Below are positions 1-5,827 of a stretch of 5,851 nucleotides of DNA, one piece after another; positions within the stretch are counted from its first letter, which is position 1; each line of letters opens with the position of its first letter. The notes beneath the pieces were generated by a model that made no database searches, was not told the DNA's origin, and saw only the letters and a program-made list of their open reading frames with translations. The stretch spans positions 1 through 5,851 of the forward strand of contig DHIZ01000214.1 of the NCBI GenBank assembly GCA_002404055.1. The letters run 5' to 3'. Origin of the DNA: Chloroflexi bacterium UBA4733. GTDB lineage: Bacteria; Chloroflexota; UBA4733. A program made the translations under genes and the position numbers.

Positions 1-1
1 C

Positions 2-1762
2 TATATGATTTCTGAAAGCCCTCTGAGCATGGCGGATAGCACCGGGACGACCAGCTACGCCTACGACGCCCGCCACCGCCAGACGACCAAGACGCTACCA
101 GCCTCCCTGGGTGGCGGCAGCTTCAGCTATGGCTACGACCCCGTCAGCAACCTGACGAGCATGACCGATAGCGCCAGTGTGCCCGGCAGCCCGCTGACTG
201 TCAACTACGGCTACAACGCGCTCAACCTGGTGACGAGCCTGCAAGACCCCAGCGGCACCACCAGCTTCGCCTACGACGCCAACCATAACCGCACCAGCAC
301 CACCTACCCGGACAACACCGTCATGAGCCAGAGCTATGACGCAAGCCAGCGCCTGGCGACGATCGCTGGGATGAGCGGCAGCACCACGCTCACCAGTTTC
401 ACTTACAACTATGCCAAGGGCGGCAGCGACACCCTGCTGCCGCAGGGCTACAGCGAGGTCATGACCAGTCCCAACAACAGTTCGGTCGCCAACCTGACCG
501 GCGCGTTCACGTATGATAAGCTGAATCGCCTCACCAACTGGACGGTGTGTTGCCAGCCCAACACCAGCACCAACGTCCACAACTACAGTTACCAGTACGA
601 CGGCAACTCCAACCGCACCCAGATCACCGCCGACCCGGTGAGCGGCTACAGCCACAGCAACGAGAGCGATCTGGTCTTCAACGCGGCGGGCGAGATCAGC
701 ACGATCCAGGCCTACGACAGCCAGGGGGTGGCCCAGCCGCTCACCACCTACACCTACGACACCGCCGGGAACCAGATCAACAACAATGGCGACGGGACCG
801 GCAAACCGCTGAGCATCAGCTACTACCCGACCAACCAGACCCAGCGCATCAGCGACATCAACCAGAATGCGGAGACGATGACGTGGGCCGGGGCGGGGCA
901 GGCGGAGCGGGTGCAGCGCACCTGGACCGACCAGGGCGTGAACTACACGGCCAGCTACAGCTACAGCCTCCTGGGCCTCTCCGGCTACAGCAACAACGGC
1001 ATCAACGAGCCCTCCCAGACGAGCAGCGTCACGAGTTGGATCGTGCGCGACCCCTACGGGACACCGATCGCCCAGCGGTACAGCACGGGGCAAGAGTACT
1101 ACTACCTGTTCGATGGGCAGGGGAATGTGGTGGCGCTGGAGGACCCCGGCGTGATCCAGGCGGCCTGGGACTACTGCCCCACGGGCAACCAGGCCGACCT
1201 GGCGACGGTCCAGCCGACCACCGTCGGGCTTGCAGAACCCTTGCGTCAGGGCGCGGTGCCCTTCGACGACCCGACCAAGATGTTCTTCGCGCCAGATGGC
1301 ACGATTACCCCCGACTACAGCGGCACGCCGACGCGTGTAAGCAATGCGGCAAGCAACAATCCGTGCCTCAGCAATGGCAACGGGACCTTCCTGGGCGAAC
1401 TCGTCAATGCGGCGTGCTTGGCGATCATTGCGCTGGCGCACGGCGAGGTGGTGGTCCCCACGCCGGAGGGACCAGCGATCGCGAGCGCCGTCTTCGCCAC
1501 CCCTCCGCCACCGCCAAGCGGCAACGGCGGCAACTCGGGCGCCGAGGACCAGCAGGTGCTGTCCAGCAACCGGTTCTCTACGAACCAATCGAAAATCCTC
1601 AATGCCCTGGGTGTGACACGGCAACAGTTTCGCTACGCCGTTCACGAACTCAAAGGCGATATTCCGGGCAACCCCGACGTTGTCGTGGACCTTACCAATG
1701 GTGATGTCTACGATCCACGATCTGCCGAGTACCTCGGGAACATTTACGACGAACTGCCTTGA
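2..1762 (+). CDS. RHS/YD-repeat polymorphic toxin, C-terminal part (5' end outside window)
   Basis: This is the distal part of a large RHS repeat protein. Such proteins form a shell that encloses and delivers a variable C-terminal toxin. The frame is open to the left edge with no stop. The first in-frame ATG (base 5) sits inside a YD repeat without an SD, so the true start lies upstream. Counting from that ATG, YD-type repeats cover about residues 1-340 (SYAYDARHR, SYGYDPVSN, SFAYDANHN, FTYDKLNR, SYQYDGNSNR, TYTYDTAGNQ). The RHS core follows at about 345-430 (RDPYGTP, YYYLFDGQGNVV, YCPTGN, PLRQG). A Pro/Gly-rich linker (ATPPPPPSGNGGNSG, about 498-512) leads to a tip of about 65 residues. The tip contains AVHELK, NPDVVVDLTNGDVYD and GNIYDEL, a pattern I associate with small RHS C-terminal toxins, but I cannot name its activity. 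No export signal is visible because the N-terminus is missing. RHS assignment is firm; the toxin role is inferred. Confidence 0.9.
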   Translation, partial: YMISESPLSMADSTGTTSYAYDARHRQTTKTLPASLGGGSFSYGYDPVSNLTSMTDSASVPGSPLTVNYGYNALNLVTSLQDPSGTTSFAYDANHNRTSTTYPDNTVMSQSYDASQRLATIAGMSGSTTLTSFTYNYAKGGSDTLLPQGYSEVMTSPNNSSVANLTGAFTYDKLNRLTNWTVCCQPNTSTNVHNYSYQYDGNSNRTQITADPVSGYSHSNESDLVFNAAGEISTIQAYDSQGVAQPLTTYTYDTAGNQINNNGDGTGKPLSISYYPTNQTQRISDINQNAETMTWAGAGQAERVQRTWTDQGVNYTASYSYSLLGLSGYSNNGINEPSQTSSVTSWIVRDPYGTPIAQRYSTGQEYYYLFDGQGNVVALEDPGVIQAAWDYCPTGNQADLATVQPTTVGLAEPLRQGAVPFDDPTKMFFAPDGTITPDYSGTPTRVSNAASNNPCLSNGNGTFLGELVNAACLAIIALAHGEVVVPTPEGPAIASAVFATPPPPPSGNGGNSGAEDQQVLSSNRFSTNQSKILNALGVTRQQFRYAVHELKGDIPGNPDVVVDLTNGDVYDPRSAEYLGNIYDELP

Positions 1763-1763
1763 C

Positions 1764-1768
1764 AGGAG
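1764..1768 (+). promoter_or_regulatory. ribosome binding site of the DUF4279 gene
   Basis: AGGAG lies immediately after the RHS stop and 7 nt before the ATG at 1776. It decides that start over the out-of-frame ATG at 1771, and it allows translation coupled to the upstream toxin gene. Confidence 0.75.
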
Positions 1769-1775
1769 CAATGCC

Positions 1776-2189
1776 ATGCCGGTACTCGCGAGAATCCGGT
1801 TCCTCGGGAAGGATCTGGAGCCGTCTGTCGTCACCGATGCCCTTGGACTGCCGCCAACCCGATCCCATCGCAAGGGCGATGCCATGCCGCGATACCCGGA
1901 GCGCACGCGACCGCGCGGCTCCTGGGGACTGGATTCCGAGCTTCCCGAGACAGCGACAGTCGAGGAGCACGTCGCGCACCTTCTGGACCGAATCGGCGCC
2001 AGCGCGCCGGCGATCCGCCGGATTGTCGAAGACGGAGCCGTTGGGGAGCTTTACGTCAGTTATTTCGTGCCACCCGGCAGTGCGACGGTGCTTCTCCACC
2101 CGGATGTGCTTGGACGACTCAACTCGCTGGGCCTTACGCTCCTTCTTGCCATTTATTGTGAGGAAGCGAGCGACAATGACAGCCCATAA
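1776..2189 (+). CDS. DUF4279 domain protein, candidate immunity protein for the RHS tip
   Basis: A 137-residue soluble protein with no signal peptide or membrane segment. It matches the DUF4279 family pattern as I know it: an N-terminal strand (VLARIRFLGKDLEP), a conserved GLPPTRSHRKGD segment near residues 29-40, a Trp-containing SWGLDSELPE, a helix around VEEHVAHLLDRIG, and a final LLLAIYCEE strand. DUF4279 proteins are often found beside polymorphic toxins and are considered immunity proteins. The gene starts 13 nt after the RHS stop behind AGGAG, the arrangement expected of a toxin/immunity pair. The likely role is to bind and neutralise the tip encoded at about 1568-1762 in the cytoplasm. 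The family call is fairly confident; the specific pairing is inferred from position. The other possibility is a resident of the array whose partner tip has been replaced. Confidence 0.78.
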   Translation: MPVLARIRFLGKDLEPSVVTDALGLPPTRSHRKGDAMPRYPERTRPRGSWGLDSELPETATVEEHVAHLLDRIGASAPAIRRIVEDGAVGELYVSYFVPPGSATVLLHPDVLGRLNSLGLTLLLAIYCEEASDNDSP

Positions 2190-2195
2190 TCAAGC

Positions 2196-3125
2196 GTGCC
2201 GAGGAACGGACACAGGCCAAGCGGCAACCAGACCGGCAACAACGGCGACGGCACGGGCAAGCCCTTGACAATCACCTACCTGCCGACCAACCAGACACAG
2301 AGCATCAGCAACACCAGCCAGGAACCGGTGACCATGGCCTGGACGGGACCAGGGCAGGGCGAGCGGGCCAGCCGCAGTTGGACGGACAGCGGCACGACCT
2401 ACACCGAACGCTTCACCTACTCGCCACTAGGCCTGGCCGGCAGAACCACCAATACGCCGAACACGCCGGCCAGTAGTCAGTTCATCCGGGATCCCTACGG
2501 CACGCCAGTGGCCGAGCGCAACAGCGATGGGACGGAGTACTACTACCTGTTCGATGGGCAAGGCAACGTGGTAGGCATCGAAGATCCCGGCACAATGGTC
2601 GGCAGCTACGACTACTGCCCGACCGGCAACGCGGTGCCATTGAATGGGGAGCAGTCTACCCAGGCGGCGCTGAACAATCCGCTGCGGCAGGGCGCCAGCG
2701 TCTATGACGACAACACGAAAGACTACGTCGGCAGCACCGGCGTGATCAAGGAAGACTACAGCGGCGTCGGCACGCAGACAGCGGCGCTGCAAAACGGCGA
2801 CACGCCGGTAGAGACGGTCGCGTCCTGTGAAGGTGGTGCGGCATCGGCCTCCTCCGGTCCCGTGTCCTTCGCCGCCGAGGTGACGCCCGCATGCAGCCGG
2901 GGACAGGTGATAGGAGCTATTGGACGAACGGCCGGCGGGATCGCGGTAACACTTGCCGGTCTTTCACTCGGCGTATACATCTTGTCGAACCCCATCGGCC
3001 TCCTCGCCACGGTTGTCCTTGGCCCTGTGGCGGGAGCGCTCGTGATCGGCGGAGTTGGGAACTTTCTCCAGGGCGTGGCGACGCTCGTCCAATGTTACGT
3101 GCCGAACGGAGCGTTCCGTGGCTGA
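2196..3125 (+). CDS. Displaced RHS C-terminal cassette with hydrophobic tip (copy 2)
   Basis: An open frame of 309 codons from GTG at 2196. No SD precedes it, so the start is nominal. From residue 10 (GNQ) it aligns with the full RHS gene upstream: GNNGDGTGKPL, LPTNQTQ, RDPYGTP (about 99), YYYLFDGQGNVV (about 115), DYCPTGN and NPLRQG. The YD-repeat shell is absent. After the core come EDYSGVGTQT and a unique tip at about 230-309: Cys233, two or three strongly hydrophobic segments (IAVTLAGLSLGVYIL, LLATVVLGPVAGALVIGGVG), Cys300 and a short tail. A tip of this kind suggests a membrane-inserting effector rather than a nuclease, but no family was recognised. Lacking its own shell and initiation site, it is probably an orphan cassette, silent unless recombined onto the complete gene. 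The following membrane protein is its candidate immunity partner. Confidence 0.7.
   Translation: MPRNGHRPSGNQTGNNGDGTGKPLTITYLPTNQTQSISNTSQEPVTMAWTGPGQGERASRSWTDSGTTYTERFTYSPLGLAGRTTNTPNTPASSQFIRDPYGTPVAERNSDGTEYYYLFDGQGNVVGIEDPGTMVGSYDYCPTGNAVPLNGEQSTQAALNNPLRQGASVYDDNTKDYVGSTGVIKEDYSGVGTQTAALQNGDTPVETVASCEGGAASASSGPVSFAAEVTPACSRGQVIGAIGRTAGGIAVTLAGLSLGVYILSNPIGLLATVVLGPVAGALVIGGVGNFLQGVATLVQCYVPNGAFRG
2491..2790 (+). repeat. RHS core direct repeat, unit A (pairs with 3720-4019)
   Basis: About 300 bases covering the core from the DPYGTP/DHPGTP codons to the GVGTQT codons align with 3720-4019 at a constant offset of 1229. I found no insertion or deletion at the points checked, and most positions are identical. 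The corresponding stretch of the first RHS gene (about 1046-1330) is recognisably related but more divergent. Confidence 0.8.
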
Positions 3126-3184
3126 CCAGCAAAGTCGGGTCGTTCGTTTGTGGTCCTACCGGCCTGTGTCTCCGCACGCGCAAC

Positions 3185-3194
3185 AGGGGAGGGA
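3185..3194 (+). promoter_or_regulatory. ribosome binding site of the four-helix membrane protein
   Basis: The purine run AGGGGAGGGA ends 6 nt before ATG 3201. It selects that ATG over an in-frame GTG at 3150, which has no SD and would add 17 residues. Confidence 0.75.
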
Positions 3195-3200
3195 CTCCCT

Positions 3201-3650
3201 ATGGCCCGATGGTGGAAGGAGCGGCAACACGTGCGTATGGCTGTAGCAATTGGTGCTGGTTGGGCCTTGTTTTTGGGCTTCCCGGTCTACGTGGTGCTGG
3301 TGCTTCAGCAAGGGGGTGGTCTCGTCGGTCCATGGGCGCTCGGCGCCGCAGTGGTCTCGATAGGGCTCTTTGTGTGGCTCGTCGTGCGCTACCGGCCCCA
3401 TATTCTGTCTTTCATGGTCACCCACCCGTGGTGGTACTCGGTCTCCTGCGGGATCGGCTTCGCCGTGGCGGCGGCGGTTATTGCCTTGGCGTCCTGGCTG
3501 ACGATGGACACCGCCATGGAGCCAGGAACCGCACTCATCATCGCCGCTGTCTCAGGAGTGCTCGCCGGGCTGACGGGGGTACTTGGCTCGCGGATAGGCG
3601 CACTGTTCGCGCAGCACAGCCAGCGCCGGATTGAAGCACCTCCGTCTTGA
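3201..3650 (+). CDS. Small four-helix integral membrane protein, candidate immunity protein
   Basis: A 149-residue protein with a basic N-terminus (MARWWKERQHVR) and four predicted membrane segments by inspection, at about residues 13-36, 42-63, 79-101 and 109-134. The loops are short and the charged tail is QRRIEAPPS. No catalytic motif and no known family are recognised. It starts 75 nt after the stop of the second RHS cassette, whose tip is itself strongly hydrophobic. Pore-forming colicins are countered by small multi-helix inner-membrane immunity proteins, so by analogy this protein could protect the inner membrane from that tip. This is inference from position and topology only. A small membrane protein with no link to the toxin remains possible. 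The strong SD and the clean end at TGA 3648-3650 make it a real gene. Confidence 0.75.
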   Translation: MARWWKERQHVRMAVAIGAGWALFLGFPVYVVLVLQQGGGLVGPWALGAAVVSIGLFVWLVVRYRPHILSFMVTHPWWYSVSCGIGFAVAAAVIALASWLTMDTAMEPGTALIIAAVSGVLAGLTGVLGSRIGALFAQHSQRRIEAPPS

Positions 3651-3670
3651 GTCGAGCGTATCTTCGCTGA

Positions 3671-4462
3671 ATGCGCCAGGCAACCAAAATCCTCAGGGCA
3701 CCGAACCCGGTAATCCACGACCACCCCGGCACGCCCATCGCGGTGCACAACAGCGACGGGACGGAGTACTACTTCCTGTTCGATGGACAGGGCAATGTGG
3801 TGGGGTTAGAGGACCCCGGCACAATGGTCGCCAGCTACACCTACTGTCCCACCGGCAACGCGGCGCCTTTGAATGGGGAGCAGCCCACCCAGGCAGCCTT
3901 GAACAACCCGCTGCGGCAGGGTGGCCGGATGTACGACGACAACACGAAGACCTACGTCGGCAGCAACGGCGTCATCACCGAGGATTACAGCGGCGTCGGG
4001 ACGCAGACGGCGGGGCTGGCGTTCGGGGATGCGCTGTACACCTTCCCCGCCAGCGGAAGCACCGTTGCCTTCGGCCCACAGCAACTCAGTTTCCGCGGAG
4101 CGATGCTGGCGGAGAGTGGGCCGAGCTGTGATGCATCATCGAATCCTGAGGCGTCCAGTGCTGACACGGCGGGGTGCAGTGTCACTCAGGACACCACCGG
4201 CGAAGCCAGCGCCTCGGCGGGGGGCGGCTCCGGTGGTGGCTCTGGCGAGTTTACTGTCTTTCCGGGAGAACCACATATTACATTGCCGCCTCCCGAGCCG
4301 CACTTTCAAGAGAGCGTTGCACCTGCGCCGGAGCAACCGACTCCAGAGCAGGTGGATCCTGAGAATCTTCCCTGGCCGAGCGGCGCCCCGTTGCCAATAA
4401 AGGTCGGCTGGGTTGCCACGAAGATTGCGCAGGGTTTCCAGAACGTCTTTGGTGGTGGGTGA
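3671..4462 (+). CDS. Displaced RHS C-terminal cassette with short Pro-rich tip (copy 3)
   Basis: An open frame of 263 codons from ATG 3671. No SD is visible, so the start is nominal and the first 17 or so residues show no RHS similarity. Homology to the other copies begins near HPGTPIAV (about 18) and continues through YYFLFDGQGNVV, TYCPTGN, NPLRQG and EDYSGVGTQT (about 104-113). A linker at about 152-192 contains CDASSNPE, DTAGC, VTQDTTGEASAS and a GGGSGGGSG run. The tip (about 193-263) is Pro-rich (ITLPPPEP, PAPEQPTPEQ) and ends in a short amphipathic stretch, WVATKIAQGFQNVF. No toxin domain is recognisable, so the effector may be very short, truncated or of an unknown type. Only the core survives, which makes this an even shorter orphan than copy 2. 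It is probably not expressed alone. A perfect hairpin follows the stop, and then a TPR protein. Confidence 0.65.
   Translation: MRQATKILRAPNPVIHDHPGTPIAVHNSDGTEYYFLFDGQGNVVGLEDPGTMVASYTYCPTGNAAPLNGEQPTQAALNNPLRQGGRMYDDNTKTYVGSNGVITEDYSGVGTQTAGLAFGDALYTFPASGSTVAFGPQQLSFRGAMLAESGPSCDASSNPEASSADTAGCSVTQDTTGEASASAGGGSGGGSGEFTVFPGEPHITLPPPEPHFQESVAPAPEQPTPEQVDPENLPWPSGAPLPIKVGWVATKIAQGFQNVFGGG
3720..4019 (+). repeat. RHS core direct repeat, unit B (pairs with 2491-2790)
   Basis: Collinear partner of 2491-2790 (offset 1229). Differences are mostly single substitutions, many of them synonymous. This indicates a duplicated or laterally acquired RHS 3' end kept under coding constraint for some time. 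Confidence 0.8.
4166..4219 (+). repeat. Conserved linker repeat in copy 3 (pairs with 5502-5555)
   Basis: This 54-base block encodes TAGCSVTQDTTGEASASAG and is nearly identical to 5502-5555. I see about three mismatches, all at third codon positions. Flanking sequence is much more diverged. It lies between the RHS core and the variable tip. Confidence 0.8.
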
Positions 4463-4485
4463 TCCTCACCCGAAGTTATCATGCA

Positions 4486-4514
4486 AGCCGCCTCAGCCAG
4501 AAGCTGAGGCGGCT
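4486..4514 (+). terminator. Perfect hairpin after copy 3, probable terminator
   Basis: AGCCGCCTCAGC (4486-4497) pairs perfectly with GCTGAGGCGGCT (4503-4514) around a 5-nt loop, CAGAA. It begins 24 nt after the RHS copy 3 stop. No T-run follows, so this is not a classical intrinsic terminator, though GC-rich genomes often use hairpins without one. It falls inside the longest possible TPR frame, which favours a TPR start further downstream. Confidence 0.55.
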
Positions 4515-4530
4515 CGCTATCGGGTCAGGT

Positions 4531-5334
4531 ATGAGATTAAGGCGGTCGCCCGTGAACCGTTTACAGACGTTGATGATCGCAGCCTCCGACAAGGTTGCGG
4601 AAATCATGCAGCAGCCGAGCTTGCGTGCAGCAAGACAGCAAGGTAGTCGCTCGAACGCGAAAAGCTTTTCCCAGGCCGCCTGGCAAGAACTTGAGCGTCG
4701 CCAGTTTGTTCGTGCAGCCTACCTGGCCAAGATGGCGATTGCCTTCGATCCAATGTGGGGCGACGGCTACCGAGCGCTCGGTCTGAGTTATCTGCGTAAG
4801 GGAAGGCCCGACCTCGCGCGTCGGACGTACACAGAGGGCGCGTCAGTGCTTCCTGAGAACGGATACATCATGAGTTCTCTAGGCGACTTGGAGTGGGATC
4901 TCAAGCGGTATCAGGAAGCGGAAGTTGCCTATCGCCGCGCTCTTGAGTTGACGCCACAGCACCGCGACGCTCAGAAGTTGGTAGTCAACCTCGCGCTTTC
5001 GATCTATCGACAAGACCGCGTTGACGAAGCCGCGGTGCTTCTAGAACGGGAGCGACGCAGGGGCGCAAACCATGTACCGCTCCTGCTGTCACTTGGTGAA
5101 ATCCGCCTCCACCAGAAGCGCGACGCCGAGGCAACGGTCGTTTTCCGAGAGGCGATTGCCCAGGATCCGCTGGTGGCCCAGGCACATTATGATCTCGGGT
5201 ACGCCCTGCAGCGAATGGGCGAGTGGCAGAGCGCCCTGCCGGAAATTAGACGCGCAATCGAACTCGATCCCAACCATGCCGACTATCCGACGGCTCTGGC
5301 CCAACTGGAACAGGGGACGCAGCCGACTGCGTGA
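4531..5334 (+). CDS. TPR-repeat protein, possible immunity partner of copy 3
   Basis: A soluble protein of 267 residues from ATG 4531, without a signal peptide. It is made almost entirely of tetratricopeptide repeats: six units at about residues 45-74, 77-110, 111-144, 145-178, 179-213 and 214-249, with typical signatures such as GDGYRALGLSYLRKG, YQEAEVAYRRALELTP and HYDLGYALQRMGEW...AIELDPNH. TPR stacks form a superhelical groove for binding proteins or peptides and have no enzymatic activity. The start is uncertain. A GTG at 4459 overlaps the RHS stop by 4 nt (GTGA) and would give 291 residues, but the 12-bp hairpin would then lie in the coding region and no SD precedes it. ATG 4573 and ATG 4606 are further options. 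By position it occupies the immunity slot after the third RHS tip; that role is inferred. A general adaptor is equally possible. Confidence 0.8.
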   Translation: MRLRRSPVNRLQTLMIAASDKVAEIMQQPSLRAARQQGSRSNAKSFSQAAWQELERRQFVRAAYLAKMAIAFDPMWGDGYRALGLSYLRKGRPDLARRTYTEGASVLPENGYIMSSLGDLEWDLKRYQEAEVAYRRALELTPQHRDAQKLVVNLALSIYRQDRVDEAAVLLERERRRGANHVPLLLSLGEIRLHQKRDAEATVVFREAIAQDPLVAQAHYDLGYALQRMGEWQSALPEIRRAIELDPNHADYPTALAQLEQGTQPTA

Positions 5335-5370
5335 CAGCCATCACCGCATCGCTCATGTTCCACATATTTT

Positions 5371-5376
5371 GGAGGG
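5371..5376 (+). promoter_or_regulatory. Strong SD before GTG 5385
   Basis: GGAGGG is followed after 8 nt by GTG 5385. The frame that opens there runs 27 codons into the RHS linker remnant and stops at TGA 5466-5468. The preceding TTCCACATATTTT is the most AT-rich spot locally and might hold a promoter element, but no clear -35/-10 pair was found. Confidence 0.5.
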
Positions 5377-5501
5377 TTGTAGCCGTGTCGGTAGCGAAGA
5401 CCAAGGGAAAGATCGGACGGATGTTCGGCTTCCGCCGAGGCGTGCTGTCGGAGAGTGGGCAGACCTGAGACGCGTCGAACCCTGAAGAGTCAAGTTCTGA
5501 T

Positions 5502-5555
5502 ACGGCGGGGTGCAGTGTCACCCAGGACACCACCGGCGAAGCCAGCGCATCGGCG
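5502..5555 (+). repeat. Conserved linker repeat in copy 4 (pairs with 4166-4219)
   Basis: Near-identical second copy of the linker block, in the same reading frame as copy 3, lying 33 bases after the in-frame TGA. Confidence 0.8.
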
Positions 5556-5813
5556 GGCGGCGGTACAGGCGGCCAGGCAGGGCCGGGTGACGAGATCACT
5601 CTCCCTGCGAGACAGAGACCCGACTTGCAAGAAGGCACAACGATGCCATGGACCCCAGGCCAATACCGCGGGCCCGGTGGGCAAGGACCGGCGCCTGGCG
5701 GCGGCCTAGGCTGGAAGGCCAGCGCAGTAATTATCATTGAGCGCATCCTACGCATTCTCAGAAGCCTTTTGACTAATGAACTGAACGGTCGTACCATGAG
5801 GAGGAAGTATTTC

Positions 5814-5819
5814 AAGGAG
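5814..5819 (+). promoter_or_regulatory. ribosome binding site of the next gene
   Basis: AAGGAG with 8 nt to ATG 5828. It is the best-placed SD in the last 200 bases. Confidence 0.65.
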
Positions 5820-5827
5820 ACCGGACC

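Noticed and set aside
547..1704. A 385-codon + strand frame overlapping the RHS gene
   Set aside because: Gln/Arg/Pro-rich out-of-frame reading of the YD repeats with no SD and no recognisable domain.
95..1906. A 603-codon open frame on the minus strand opposite the first RHS gene
   Set aside because: Its translation is low-complexity and rich in Val, Ala, Arg and Gly, with no domain. It is the antisense shadow of a GC-rich coding strand that clearly encodes YD repeats and an RHS core.
2891..3634. A 247-codon + strand frame spanning the copy 2 tip and the membrane protein
   Set aside because: It reads out of frame across two better genes, is Arg/Gly-rich and lacks an SD. The hydrophobic frames on either side are more coherent.
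2491..4019. Repeats as ends of an insertion sequence or transposon
   Set aside because: The repeats are coding RHS cores in direct orientation. No transposase frame, terminal inverted repeats or target-site duplications were found.
5466..5468. TGA read as selenocysteine or as a reassigned sense codon
   Set aside because: TGA ends several other genes here normally (1760-1762, 3123-3125, 3648-3650, 4460-4462, 5332-5334), and no recoding hairpin is evident. A nonsense mutation in a decaying cassette is simpler.
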